This document shows positions 16,128-26,567 of a stretch of DNA of 64,000 bases, piece by piece (position 1 is the first letter of the stretch; the number at the start of each line of letters is the position of its first letter). The DNA is from Maridesulfovibrio sp. (lineage in GTDB: Bacteria > Desulfobacterota > Desulfovibrionia > Desulfovibrionales > Desulfovibrionaceae): assembly GCF_963677005.1 (NCBI RefSeq), contig NZ_OY781616.1, positions 3,954,501 to 4,018,500 on the forward strand. The letters run 5' to 3'. The notes under the pieces are model-generated. The model was not told the DNA's origin, searched no databases, and saw only the letters and a program-made list of their open reading frames with translations. The position numbers and the translations under genes are program-made.

Positions 16128-17039
16128 ATGGAGATGCTTAAATTCAGCAAGGCGTTGTCGGATGAGATCAGGATCAGGCTCCTGGCAATGCTTAGAGAGA
16201 CAGAGTTGAACGTTGGCGAAGTAGTCCAGGTTCTCGGCATGTCTCAGCCGCGGGTGTCCAGGCATCTCAAGATACTTCATGAAAGCGGTCTGCTTGAATC
16301 CCGGCGGGAAGGTCTCTGGAATTTTTATCGTCTGGCCCGGTCCGGTGCCGGAAGCCGTTTTGCAGAATCCATCGGGTGGCTTCTGGAGGATGAACCGGAA
16401 ATCGCCGAAGACAGCAGACGGGTTGCCAGGGTTCTTGCCGAGCGGAATATGGAGACACGTAAATTTTTTGATGAAATAGCAGAAGACTGGGAAAGGTTGC
16501 AGCGCGATGTGTTCGGAGGCTTCAATCTGAACGAGGAACTGGTTTCCATTGCCGGATCGTGTTCCGTTGCGGTGGACCTTGGCTGCGGCAACGGAGCTCT
16601 GCTGGAAGCAATGCTTGCAGGGTGCCGGTCCGTCATCGGTGTGGACAGTTCGCCAAAAATGCTTGAACTGGCCGAGTCGCGCATAGGCGCAAACCCCAGA
16701 GTGAGTCTGCGCATCGGAGAACTGACTCACCTGCCGCTGCGTGACTGGGAGGCCGATTTCGCAGTCATTTCCATGGTCCTGCACCATCTTCCGCGTCCGG
16801 ACAAGGCTGTGTCCGAGGCTGCGCGGACCCTGTCCAGCGGGGGAAAGCTGGTTATCGCAGATTTTCTGGTCCATTCTAATGAGCGGATGCGTTCCGAGTA
16901 CGGTGACCGCCGGCTCGGTTTTACAGAGGAAGAACTAGCCGGCTGGATTAATGAAGCCGGAATGGGGGCGATGGATATCCGCCGCTTTCCAGTTAATGAA
17001 GGACTGACTGTCCTTGTATGCATTTCAGAAAAACAATGA
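16128..17039 (+). CDS. sahR: ArsR-family regulator fused to SAM-dependent methyltransferase domain (SahR-type)
   Basis: 303 residues. The N-terminal winged helix (about 10-80, 'LNVGEVVQVLGMSQPRVSRHLKILHESGLL') belongs to the ArsR family but has no metal-binding cysteines. The C-terminal domain is a class I methyltransferase fold with 'AVDLGCGNGALLEAM' (motif I) and 'ADFAVISMVLHHLPRP' (motif IV region). SahR proteins of this architecture sense S-adenosylhomocysteine and control the methionine/SAM cycle; the gene sits 29 nt before ahcY, which is the expected target. An upstream ATG at 16092 is in frame, but ATG at 16128 has GGGGTGAGG at a good distance. Confidence 0.8.
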   Translation: MEMLKFSKALSDEIRIRLLAMLRETELNVGEVVQVLGMSQPRVSRHLKILHESGLLESRREGLWNFYRLARSGAGSRFAESIGWLLEDEPEIAEDSRRVARVLAERNMETRKFFDEIAEDWERLQRDVFGGFNLNEELVSIAGSCSVAVDLGCGNGALLEAMLAGCRSVIGVDSSPKMLELAESRIGANPRVSLRIGELTHLPLRDWEADFAVISMVLHHLPRPDKAVSEAARTLSSGGKLVIADFLVHSNERMRSEYGDRRLGFTEEELAGWINEAGMGAMDIRRFPVNEGLTVLVCISEKQ

Positions 17040-17068
17040 CGGGTTTATCCCGCAACACGGAGGATTAA

Positions 17069-18487
<1,419 letters not shown>

Positions 18488-18501
18488 TAAACAGACTGCA
18501 G

Positions 18502-18534
18502 GGCCCGGCAGGATTTTTCCTGCCGGGCCTTTTT
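18502..18534 (+). terminator. Rho-independent terminator after ahcY
   Basis: Perfect 12-bp stem GGCCCGGCAGGA / TCCTGCCGGGCC with a TTTT loop, then five T. It overlaps the stop codon of recN on the other strand. Confidence 0.9.
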
Positions 18535-20092
18535 ATTCCTTACCTGCCATGCGGGCAAGCTCGTCTTTTATGCGGGACGGATCAAGCTGCCTGCATGTTG
18601 TGAAAGTTTCCTTGTCCACCACGCCCTTGTGAATCAGGAAATGGCGGTCGGCCAACTGGGCCAGTTGCGGCCAGTGGGTGATGACTATCAGCTGCTGGCG
18701 CCCGGCCAGTTCCATCATCTTTTCCCCGACGCGATTGAGGGTATGCCCTCCGATGCCGGAATCCACTTCATCAAAGATGAGCGTGGGCCGTTCGGATTCC
18801 CCCTGCAACCCGGTTATGGCCAGCAGGAAGCGGGAGAGTTCTCCGCCCGAAGCAATCTTGTCCAGCGGTTGTGCTCCCTGACCGGGGTTGGGTATCCACA
18901 TGAGCCTTCCGCGCATTTCGTTCAGGCCGGGATAAAGCTCGTGGGGCATGAATTCGAAACGGACCTGAACATGCTCTGAAAATCCCAGTCCCTTCAACTC
19001 CTCGACTATTCTTTCCGTAAGCCTTGTTGCTGCTTCTTTTCGGGCGGAAGAGAGTCGGTCCAGCACTGTTTCAAGCCGGCTGGCCAGTTCCTTTTCCTTT
19101 TTTTCGATCTGGGCAAGCTCCAGTGCGCATGAGTCGAGGAAATCGAGGTTTTCCTGAATTTCCTGTTTGAGCAGCACGATCTGGTTCAGGTCGCGGCCTA
19201 GTTTGCGTTTGAGTCTGGAGAGCTCGTAGAGTCGCGCCTCTATGTCATCAATGGATTCCTCGGAGTCGAAGTCAAGCGGTTGCGAACGGAGCCTGCCGCC
19301 CAGTTCGTCCAGATAATGTTTGAACTCGACCACCCGTTCGCGATCCTCTTCATAGTCGGGAAACAGGTCGCTGATGCGTTCCATCTCCGAACCGAGCAGT
19401 GAAATTGCTCCGGCAAGATCCGGGGCTCCGCGCATGATTTCCATGGCGTTGTGAATGCATTTCCCGGCGTCTTCCTGAGCGCGCAGGGCATTCTTTTTTT
19501 CAAGCAGTTCGTCCTCTTCTCCCGGATAGGGGGAAACCTTGTCTATTTCAGTGCGTTGAAATTCGAGAAAATCTTTTTTTTCCAGTAGAGAGGCGGAGCG
19601 GTCTTTCAGCTCCTGTTTTCTGTTCAGAATGCCGCGAAGTTCGGCCAGCACGGAATCTTTCTGTTCCGGAAGTTTTCGGTCCGCGAGAAAAGAATCCAGC
19701 ATCATGCACTGGTAGGCGGGTTGCAGAAGTTTCTGCTGCGCGTGCTGGCTGGTATGCAGAATCATGGCGGAGCCCAGTTCCATGATGGTGTTTCTGGAAC
19801 TGAGCTTGTCGTTAACAAAAATTTTGCTTCGGCCGGTTTCCGCGGACAGAACCCTGCGGACGATGGATTCCTCGCCGTCCGGATGAACAAACATTGCTTC
19901 CACAACAGCCTGTTCTTTTCCGGGACGCACCATATCCGGGCTCATCTTCTGTCCGGTAAGAAAATCTATGGCCCTGAGAATAAAGGATTTACCCGCTCCG
20001 GTTTCCCCGGTCAGCACGTTCATTCCCGGTGAAAATTCTATTTCAGCGTCTTCGATGAGCGCAAGGTCGCGTATTCTTAGCAATTCAAGCAT
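18533..20092 (-). CDS. recN: DNA repair protein RecN
   Basis: SMC-like ATPase acting in recombinational repair of double-strand breaks. 519 residues, somewhat shorter than E. coli RecN (553), the difference lying in the coiled coil. Walker A 'GETGAGKSFIL' near residue 30, coiled-coil region about 150-350, signature 'IASGGELSRFLLAI' and Walker B 'LIFDEVDSGIGG' in the C-terminal part. 'VITHWPQLAQLADRHFLI' is the usual end motif, with Trp where most have Leu/Pro-rich variants. The start MLELLRIRDLALIED is canonical. Confidence 0.95.
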   Translation of the reverse strand: MLELLRIRDLALIEDAEIEFSPGMNVLTGETGAGKSFILRAIDFLTGQKMSPDMVRPGKEQAVVEAMFVHPDGEESIVRRVLSAETGRSKIFVNDKLSSRNTIMELGSAMILHTSQHAQQKLLQPAYQCMMLDSFLADRKLPEQKDSVLAELRGILNRKQELKDRSASLLEKKDFLEFQRTEIDKVSPYPGEEDELLEKKNALRAQEDAGKCIHNAMEIMRGAPDLAGAISLLGSEMERISDLFPDYEEDRERVVEFKHYLDELGGRLRSQPLDFDSEESIDDIEARLYELSRLKRKLGRDLNQIVLLKQEIQENLDFLDSCALELAQIEKKEKELASRLETVLDRLSSARKEAATRLTERIVEELKGLGFSEHVQVRFEFMPHELYPGLNEMRGRLMWIPNPGQGAQPLDKIASGGELSRFLLAITGLQGESERPTLIFDEVDSGIGGHTLNRVGEKMMELAGRQQLIVITHWPQLAQLADRHFLIHKGVVDKETFTTCRQLDPSRIKDELARMAGKE

Positions 20093-20111
20093 GCTGTTAA
20101 CCTTTCTTCGG

Positions 20112-20957
20112 TCATTGTTTCAGTCGGGGATCGAGAATATCCCGCAGGGCCTCGCCGAGCAGGTTGTAGCCCAGAACGGTAAGCAGAATGGCCATGCCGG
20201 GAAAAATGGAAAGCCACGGGGCAATTTCAAGCACTTCCTTGCCGTCCATGAGCAGATTTCCCCATGACGGGTCCGGCGGCTGTACACCGAGTCCCAGAAA
20301 ACTCAGGGATGATTCCACCAGAATGGCCCCGGCAATGCCCAGAGTGGCCGAAACCAGCACCGGGGTTATGGCGTTGGGCAGAATATGGGTGAGCATGATG
20401 CGTACCGGACCGGCTCCGGCCAGCCGGGAGGCCATGACAAAGTCTCTTTTGCGCAGGGTCAGTGTTTCCGCTCGCACCAGTCTGGCCACCCCCATCCATG
20501 AGGTGAGGCCGATGACGATCATGATGTTGGTCAGTCCCGGTTCAAGAAAGGCTATGACCGCCAGAATCAGGAAAAAAGATGGAAAGCAGAGCATTACATC
20601 CACTCCGCGCATGATGATTTCATCGGCCAGACCGCCGAAGTATCCGGCAGCCAGACCCAGCGCGAGCCCTATGGCAGTGGAAATGCCCACGGCAACGAAT
20701 CCCACCCATAGCGAGACCCTGCCTCCGTAGAGCATGCGGGTGAACAGGTCTCTGCCCAGTGAGTCCGTGCCGAAAAGGTGTTCGGAGCTCGGCGGGAGCA
20801 GAAGCTGATCCACATTCAGCGCGTTGGGGTCGTATGGTGTCAGCAGCGGGGCCAGCACGGCTGCCAGCGAGACGGTCCCTACCAGAAACAGGCCCAGATA
20901 CAGCAGGCCGTATTTCTGCAGTCTGGTGGGTGGAGCAAGCGGTTTTCCGGCGCTCAT
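20112..20957 (-). CDS. Peptide/nickel-type ABC transporter permease (DppC/OppC)
   Basis: 281 residues with an N-terminal anchor helix, a periplasmic stretch, and five further membrane helices. The inner-membrane coupling motif 'ASRLAGAGPVRIMLTHILPNA' (EAA loop) identifies the DppC/OppC group, together with 'FGTDSLGRDLFTRMLYGGR'. It pairs with the upstream DppB-like permease: their stop and start codons overlap (TGATG). Neither ATPase nor binding protein is encoded here, so the substrate cannot be set. Confidence 0.88.
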   Translation of the reverse strand: MSAGKPLAPPTRLQKYGLLYLGLFLVGTVSLAAVLAPLLTPYDPNALNVDQLLLPPSSEHLFGTDSLGRDLFTRMLYGGRVSLWVGFVAVGISTAIGLALGLAAGYFGGLADEIIMRGVDVMLCFPSFFLILAVIAFLEPGLTNIMIVIGLTSWMGVARLVRAETLTLRKRDFVMASRLAGAGPVRIMLTHILPNAITPVLVSATLGIAGAILVESSLSFLGLGVQPPDPSWGNLLMDGKEVLEIAPWLSIFPGMAILLTVLGYNLLGEALRDILDPRLKQ

Positions 20958-21949
20958 CAGTTTTCACCTCCGGCGCGTATGCGCGGGTCGGCAAGGCCGT
21001 AAGCCGCGTCCGCCAGCAGGTTTCCGGCAAGGGTCAGCAGGGCTCCCAGAACCAGCGATCCCATTATCAGCGAATAGTCGCGGGACATGACCGCTCCGTA
21101 GAAAAGCTGCCCCAGTCCCGGAAGAGAAAAAATCGATTCGATGATGACACTCCCTCCGATAAGCCCCGGAATGGAAAGGCCCAGAATTGTGATGACCGGG
21201 AGCAGGCCGTTACGCAGCGCATGTTTGAAAAGCACCTTGCGCATGGGCAGTCCCTTGGCCTTGGCAGTTGTGATGTAGTCCTGACGGAGCACTTCAAGCA
21301 TGGAGGAGCGCATGAATCTGGACATCCCGGCCAGACTTCCGAAGGTGTAGATGAATATGGGCAGGGCCAGATGCCGGGCCAGATCCATAGCTTTGCCCCA
21401 TGGGGAGAGCAGTTCGTAATCAAGCGAGGTCAGGCCGGATATGGGAAAGATCGGGTAATGGATTCCCAACCAGAGCATTAGGAGCAGGGCCAGCCAGAAT
21501 CCGGGTACCGCAAAACCGATGAAAACCAGGACGGTCATCCCCCGGTCGAACCATCCGTCCTGTTTCCATGCCGAATACATGCCTATCGGTACGGCAATGA
21601 GCATGGTCAGTATCAGCGAAACGGCATTCATGCCGAAAGTCAGCGGAAGTCTTTCCTTTATGCGGTCCCATACCGGACGTCTGTCCCCGGACATGGAGAG
21701 GCCGAAGTCGAACCTTACCAGACGGGAGACCCAGTTCAGGTACTGCGTGTGCAGCGGTTTATCCAGACCATACAGCTTTTCTAGTTTCAGGCGCGTGTCC
21801 ATTGTGGCGGCAGGGTTCATGGTGGTCTGCATATCGGTAGGTGAGCCCGGTGCCAGATGGATGACCCAGAAGCTTATGATTGTGATTCCGATAAAGACCG
21901 CTGAAACCCATGCGATTTTGGAAAAAATTTTCAGGGCGATGTCTAGCAT
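20957..21949 (-). CDS. Peptide/nickel-type ABC transporter permease (DppB/OppB)
   Basis: 330 residues, six predicted membrane helices, N-terminal 'GITIISFWVIHLAPGSP', the coupling motif 'YITTAKAKGLPMRKVLFKHALRNG' and the family motif 'GSVIIESIFSLPGLGQLFYGAV'. GAGGTTCC precedes the ATG. The gene starts the operon and overlaps the DppC-like gene. The membrane half of an oligopeptide, dipeptide or nickel importer is implied; the other parts must be encoded elsewhere. Confidence 0.88.
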   Translation of the reverse strand: MLDIALKIFSKIAWVSAVFIGITIISFWVIHLAPGSPTDMQTTMNPAATMDTRLKLEKLYGLDKPLHTQYLNWVSRLVRFDFGLSMSGDRRPVWDRIKERLPLTFGMNAVSLILTMLIAVPIGMYSAWKQDGWFDRGMTVLVFIGFAVPGFWLALLLMLWLGIHYPIFPISGLTSLDYELLSPWGKAMDLARHLALPIFIYTFGSLAGMSRFMRSSMLEVLRQDYITTAKAKGLPMRKVLFKHALRNGLLPVITILGLSIPGLIGGSVIIESIFSLPGLGQLFYGAVMSRDYSLIMGSLVLGALLTLAGNLLADAAYGLADPRIRAGGEN

Positions 21950-22170
21950 GGAACCTCGTGAGCGGGAACTGGTTAATTTTTAATCCGGCTTAAGATAATC
22001 GAAGTTTCAGGACTAAGCAATAGTTGTGTTTTGTAAAAGTAAACTTATTTTGGGTTTGTTTAGTGCTGTGAACGCTTGCACATCCTGAACATGAAATGTA
22101 TCTGTCTATGCTGCATGCAGGCCTTTGCCCACTGAATTTCAGGCGTCTCACAGCTTAACCACGAGTATTG

Positions 22171-24180
22171 ATGATGAAAACATTCAAGACGATTTGTCCG
22201 TATGACTGTCCTACATCGTGCGGGCTTCTTGTTCAAACGGACGGGACACGCATAACAAAGGTGAAAGGCGACCCTGATGACCCGGTCTGCAAGGGGCTGA
22301 TCTGCCGGAAAATGCAGCGTTATGAAAAATCCATCAATTCCCCGGACAGGATCACCACTCCCCTGAAACGAATTTCCGGGAAAGGTGAAGGAAATTTTAC
22401 AAAAATTTCCTGGGACGAGGCTGTTGAAACCATTGTCGGACGTTGGAAGGCCGCCCTTCAAGAACATGGCCCGGATTCCATTCTGCCGTTCTATTATTCC
22501 GGTGTGATGAGCCTTATTCAGCGTTATTGCGGTGATGCCCTTTTCAACCGGATGGGAGCCTGCGATCTGGTTAAAACCCTTTGCGCTTCTGCCAAGGGAG
22601 CAGGGTACTCATCGGTTATGGGCGCGACCGGATGTCTTGATCCCCGGGAACTTGCGGACAGTGATTATTATGTTGTCTGGGGCAGCAACATGAAGGCCAC
22701 GCGGCTGCAGAGCATGGCTGATCTGGTCAATGGTCGCAAGCATGGCCGGAAGGTTGTGCTGATTGAGTCTTTTGCCGGTGACATGGCTCCCTATTGCGAC
22801 AGGGTCTTGTTGATCCGCCCCGGAACGGATGGAGCTCTGGCACTGGCCATGATGAATGTTCTGGTCGGGGCAGGGCTGGAAGATTCCGCTTTTCTCCGGA
22901 GCGAGACTGTCGGGTATGAGGAATTTCTGGTTACTCTGGATAGATACACCCCGGAATGGGCCGAGACTGTAACCGGAATTCCGGCCGGAGATATTCGCGA
23001 ACTTGCTTTGGAATACGGAGCGGCTTCGGCGCCGGCAATCATTCTGGGCAGCGGCAACTCCCGATATGGCAACGGCGGCATGACCGTGCGGCTTATTACC
23101 GTCCTGTCCTGTTTTACCGGTGCTTGGAAACGTCCCGGCGGCGGGTTTTGCGGCTGCAACCCCGGAGGAGGGCCTTATGTGGACACAGATCTTATCACCC
23201 GCCCGGACCTGCGCAGCAACAATGCGCGAAAGGTCAATATCAACCAGCTTGCAGCGGCTCTGAAAGGTGGGGACGGGCAGGTGCCCATTTCGTGTCTGCA
23301 TGTGTACGGCAGCAATCCGATGGGCTCTGTCTCCAACCAGTCCGGAATCCGCAGCGGATTGCTTAATCCCGATCTTTTCACCGTTGTTCATGAGCGTTTC
23401 ATGACCGATACCGCACGCTACGCGGACATAATTCTTCCGGCAACTTTTTCGGTGGAGCATTCGGATTGTTACAGTGCTTACGGGTACTGCTCGTTCGGCG
23501 TGGCCCGCAAGGTGGTTTCGGCTCCGGGAGAGTGCAGAAGCAACTGGGATATTTTCAGTCTTCTGGCTAGCGGGATGGGCTACACCGACAGTCATTTCCA
23601 ACGGTCCGAAGATGATCTGCTTGATGAATTGCTTGCCCGCCCGATGCAGGGCTTGCAGGGAATCTCCGCTGATCAGTGGGAAACGCTGAAAACCGGCGGG
23701 GTGATCTCCATTCCTTTTTCCGATCACACAGACTGGCGGACGCCGTCCGGGAAGGTGCAGATTGTAGATAACAGCCTTTCCGATCCGTTGCCCTGCTATA
23801 CGGAATGTCACGGAGGAGCCTATCCGCTACGGCTTATTGCCGCACCAAGCTGCGAGACTCTCAACTCCATTTTCCTTGAGCGGGACGAAATGGTTGATAG
23901 GCGCGGAGAAATGGTGCTGGTAATGCATCCGAAGGATGCCGCGGCCCGTTCAATTGCGGACGGAGACTCTGTCCTTGCATACAACGATCTTGGCGAGGTG
24001 GCTTTTGCGGTCCGGCTGTCTCCTTTGGTGGCCGGAGGAACTGTTGCCGTTGCGGGCATATTCAAATCCGAGCAGTCGGCAAACGGAAATCTGGTCAATA
24101 CTCTTATGCGCGAGCGTCTTTCCGACATAGGGGAGGCTACGACGCTGAACGATAATACCGTGGATGTCCGTAAGGGGTGA
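22171..24180 (+). CDS. Molybdopterin oxidoreductase (DMSO reductase family), 4Fe-4S type
   Basis: About 669 residues. The N-terminus carries a 4Fe-4S motif Cys-x3-Cys-x3-Cys ('CPYDCPTSC') with the fourth cysteine in 'GLICRKM', followed by 'SPDRITTPLKR', typical of the large Mo/W-bisMGD enzymes. Later motifs 'VWGSNMKATR', 'GSGNSRYGNGG', 'YGSNPMGSVSNQ' and 'MTDTARYADIILPAT' fit cofactor binding. A C-terminal molybdopterin-dinucleotide-binding domain ends the protein. No signal peptide or electron-transfer subunit gene is adjacent, so it probably acts in the cytoplasm; substrate unknown. The first codons are TTG-ATG-ATG; I use the first ATG. Confidence 0.85.
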   Translation: MMKTFKTICPYDCPTSCGLLVQTDGTRITKVKGDPDDPVCKGLICRKMQRYEKSINSPDRITTPLKRISGKGEGNFTKISWDEAVETIVGRWKAALQEHGPDSILPFYYSGVMSLIQRYCGDALFNRMGACDLVKTLCASAKGAGYSSVMGATGCLDPRELADSDYYVVWGSNMKATRLQSMADLVNGRKHGRKVVLIESFAGDMAPYCDRVLLIRPGTDGALALAMMNVLVGAGLEDSAFLRSETVGYEEFLVTLDRYTPEWAETVTGIPAGDIRELALEYGAASAPAIILGSGNSRYGNGGMTVRLITVLSCFTGAWKRPGGGFCGCNPGGGPYVDTDLITRPDLRSNNARKVNINQLAAALKGGDGQVPISCLHVYGSNPMGSVSNQSGIRSGLLNPDLFTVVHERFMTDTARYADIILPATFSVEHSDCYSAYGYCSFGVARKVVSAPGECRSNWDIFSLLASGMGYTDSHFQRSEDDLLDELLARPMQGLQGISADQWETLKTGGVISIPFSDHTDWRTPSGKVQIVDNSLSDPLPCYTECHGGAYPLRLIAAPSCETLNSIFLERDEMVDRRGEMVLVMHPKDAAARSIADGDSVLAYNDLGEVAFAVRLSPLVAGGTVAVAGIFKSEQSANGNLVNTLMRERLSDIGEATTLNDNTVDVRKG

Positions 24181-24267
24181 GCCCGGAAAAGTCTTACCGG
24201 ATCATCGGCAGGTATTCCTTTAAAGATTTGTTGACCGATCTTTTTTAAATTATTCGTAAAAAGAATG

Positions 24268-24296
24268 TTGACAGCTGCCTCAGGATTCTTTAAACA
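24268..24296 (+). promoter_or_regulatory. Promoter of tRNA-Ala
   Basis: TTGACA (24268-24273), 17-bp spacer, TAAACA (24291-24296), 18 bp before the mature tRNA. Confidence 0.7.
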
Positions 24297-24314
24297 CTTC
24301 TTCACCACTTACGT

Positions 24315-24469
<155 letters not shown>

Positions 24470-25057
24470 CTATATTTCCGCAATGACTCTGCAGGGTAGT
24501 CCCGTTGCGTCTGCAAGTCGCGTGGGGTAGCAATTGACGGTGAATGTGCTGTACTCCGATTCGATTGGAAGGTTTTCAAGCGAATAGACGTTTTCTACTA
24601 CGAATGTTCCGGCTTCAGCACAAATAGTGTCTGCTTTATGGTGCTCTTTCTGCTGGCGGATGCCTGCGAAATCAATTCCGATCATGGCAACTTTTTTGCT
24701 TATCAAGTTGTCAATCAGGTCCCAGGATAATTGGATGGGATCTGCCATGTATTCGTCTGATCCGTAGGAAAGCGAGGACAGGCAGCCACTGTGGAGAAAG
24801 ACAAAATCATTTTCCGCGATGCAGTCTAGATTGATGTCGGTCGTTTCGATGTCCCGCCCGGCAATTTTTTGGACATCAAAGACTCGGCCCGAAAGTGTGA
24901 AGTAGTCTTCCGGGAACGGTTTCCCCATCAAATCAAGATGGGTACCGATGTGCCCGAACAGATCTATTTTTTGGATGTGAGTGTGTTTTGCGGCTAGCTT
25001 TTCCATACGTTCAAATAGTTCGTTAGTCAGAGGAAAAGACAGGTCAAAGCGTTGCAT
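24470..25057 (-). CDS. Cyclase-family (kynurenine formamidase-like) hydrolase
   Basis: 195 residues of the metal-dependent cyclase/KynB family. The metal motif 'HIGTHLDLMG' (His36, His40, Asp42) is present; family members usually have HxGTHxDxP, so the last Pro is replaced. 'VFLHSGC' and 'IGIDFAGI' fit the later fold. AAGGAAAACC precedes the ATG. The reaction is hydrolysis of an amide or lactone-like bond; the substrate is unknown. An insertion sequence lies in the gap between this gene and the divergent marR gene (see findings), probably replacing its native promoter. Confidence 0.8.
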   Translation of the reverse strand: MQRFDLSFPLTNELFERMEKLAAKHTHIQKIDLFGHIGTHLDLMGKPFPEDYFTLSGRVFDVQKIAGRDIETTDINLDCIAENDFVFLHSGCLSSLSYGSDEYMADPIQLSWDLIDNLISKKVAMIGIDFAGIRQQKEHHKADTICAEAGTFVVENVYSLENLPIESEYSTFTVNCYPTRLADATGLPCRVIAEI

Positions 25058-25077
25058 TAGGTTTTCCTTTTTAGTTT

Positions 25078-25085
25078 AAAGTTGA
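25078..25085 (+). repeat. Target-site duplication, left copy (AAAGTTGA)
   Basis: AAAGTTGA immediately left of the insertion sequence is repeated exactly at 26448-26455 on the right. Confidence 0.9.
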
Positions 25086-26447
25086 GGGTCTACACCAAAG
25101 AAAGGGGCACAAGCCCGAATGATCAAATTTCCAACCGTTGATTTTCTTCTCGACTACCCGCACAAAACCCGTACACGCAGCCGATAGTTTTCGAAATTTC
25201 TAAATCCGTATGCCCGCCTCTGGATAAGTTTCATCTTCCGATGAAATCCTTCGGTTGTTCCGTTGCTTTTACCGTAACGAAACATCCGGGCCACTTCCTC
25301 TTTCCAGCTATTCAGAGTTCTGCCCAGCGTTCGAAGCGGAGCAAAAGGACTCTGCTGAAGTTGCTTGATTTTATCAAGCAGTTCGAAAATGTATTTTTTG
25401 CAGCTACGGCCATTTTGTGCCCTAACTCTGAGCAGATCGTTCAGTTCATGGCAGAAGTGGTAAAGACTTTCGATTGCCGGTTGCGCCTCAAAATATTTAG
25501 ATAAAAGCTCTTTCCTTTTGTCTGACAAACGGTCCTGCCGACACAGCATGGCCCGCAAAATTCCACCCCGACCATACGAAATATTTTCTTCATCGATCAG
25601 CTTGCAGGTCTTGCTGAAATGCTGGTTCACCAGCCGAATTACGTGAAAGCGATCCGAAACAATCCGGGCGTTCGGAAACCAGGTTTTGACCATATGCCTA
25701 TAAGCAGAATTCATATCTATACAAACTACTTTTACCTTACTCCGCCCTTTAAGAGTCCTGAGAAAGGGAAGTAATTCAGCGGCACTGCGGCCCATGGCTA
25801 TGTCAAAAATTTTATTGTTTGCAAGGTCGCAAAACGTGGTTGCAAACCCCACTTTGCGTGTGAAACGATGCTCATCAATTCCGAGATACCGAGGACACTT
25901 CCAGTTGCTGCGCTGTCGGACTTTTAGATTGATGACCTGATGATAAAATCGCTCCACGCTGGAAACTCCGATTCCGTTTTCACTGGCAATGGTCTTGTTA
26001 CATGATCCGTTGTTGTACTGCCGAAAAACTTCGCGCTTTAAAATTTCGGTAGAGCGGCTCCACTTCTTAATCCCGTCCATACGGGTGTTGAAATATCGAC
26101 CACAATCCTTGCAGTGATACTTGTGGCACTTTACCCGCAAAATCGATGCGCGCCCGTTATGCGGAATGCTCTTGATAAATCGCCTGAACGTATCCTTGAT
26201 CCGAAATGAAGAACTTCGGCACCGAGGACAAATTGGCTTGCCTGTCCACTCTACCTCAAGAATTATCGGAAAATACGACACCACATTTTTGATTGCAAAA
26301 TCGGGCAGGCCGATTAAGATTCGATCCATAAATTGATCTCCTTTCTTTGGTCGGAAATTTGATCAATTTATAGGGCATATCGAGTCGGTTCGGTATGCCT
26401 TTCTTTTTATCGGATTAAGTCATCGCCCCTTTCTTTGAGGTAGAGCC
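25086..26447 (-). mobile_element. Complete ISL3-family insertion sequence, 1362 bp
   Basis: Terminal inverted repeats of 23 bp at 25086-25108 and 26425-26447 match at 20 of 23 positions (shared core CAAAGAAAGGGGC at the inner end). It is flanked by the perfect 8-bp duplication AAAGTTGA, the size expected for ISL3. It carries one intact transposase gene. The outer hairpin at about 26372-26398 inside the right end would block transcription entering from the transposase side. It looks recent and potentially active. Confidence 0.92.
25154..26329 (-). CDS. ISL3-family transposase
   Basis: 391 residues, intact. The N-terminal zinc finger 'CPRCRSS' with a further 'CKDCGRYF' pair is followed by a helix-turn-helix ('SCNKTIASENGIGVSSVERFYHQ'). 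The DDE catalytic domain shows Asp in 'YLGIDEHRF', Asp in 'VVCIDMNSAY' and Glu in 'NGTTEGFHRKMK', followed by 'RRAYGFRNFENYRLRV', the family end motif. It fills most of the element at 25086-26447. Confidence 0.95.
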   Translation of the reverse strand: MDRILIGLPDFAIKNVVSYFPIILEVEWTGKPICPRCRSSSFRIKDTFRRFIKSIPHNGRASILRVKCHKYHCKDCGRYFNTRMDGIKKWSRSTEILKREVFRQYNNGSCNKTIASENGIGVSSVERFYHQVINLKVRQRSNWKCPRYLGIDEHRFTRKVGFATTFCDLANNKIFDIAMGRSAAELLPFLRTLKGRSKVKVVCIDMNSAYRHMVKTWFPNARIVSDRFHVIRLVNQHFSKTCKLIDEENISYGRGGILRAMLCRQDRLSDKRKELLSKYFEAQPAIESLYHFCHELNDLLRVRAQNGRSCKKYIFELLDKIKQLQQSPFAPLRTLGRTLNSWKEEVARMFRYGKSNGTTEGFHRKMKLIQRRAYGFRNFENYRLRVRVLCG

Positions 26448-26455
26448 AAAGTTGA
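26448..26455 (+). repeat. Target-site duplication, right copy (AAAGTTGA)
   Basis: Exact copy of the 8 bp at 25078-25085. Confidence 0.9.
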
Positions 26456-26469
26456 GCTTCTGGTTTTTG

Positions 26470-26507
26470 TTGACTTGGAAACTATTTTGATTTAGTTTCC
26501 AAGTCAA
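26470..26507. promoter_or_regulatory. Candidate MarR operator: perfect 15-bp inverted repeat
   Basis: TTGACTTGGAAACTA, an 8-bp spacer, and the exact reverse complement. TTGACT (26470-26475) and TAGTTT (26493-26498), 17 bp apart, could be the -35 and -10 of the marR promoter, so binding here would shut transcription. It lies 60 bp before marR. Confidence 0.65.
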
Positions 26508-26567
26508 CAAAAAAATCAGGTATACAAAAAATGATGACCATAGGATTGAGTCAATCAATAGAAGAGA

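Noticed and set aside
22609..23811. 400-codon open frame antisense to the molybdopterin oxidoreductase
   Set aside because: Shadow frame; no recognisable protein family.
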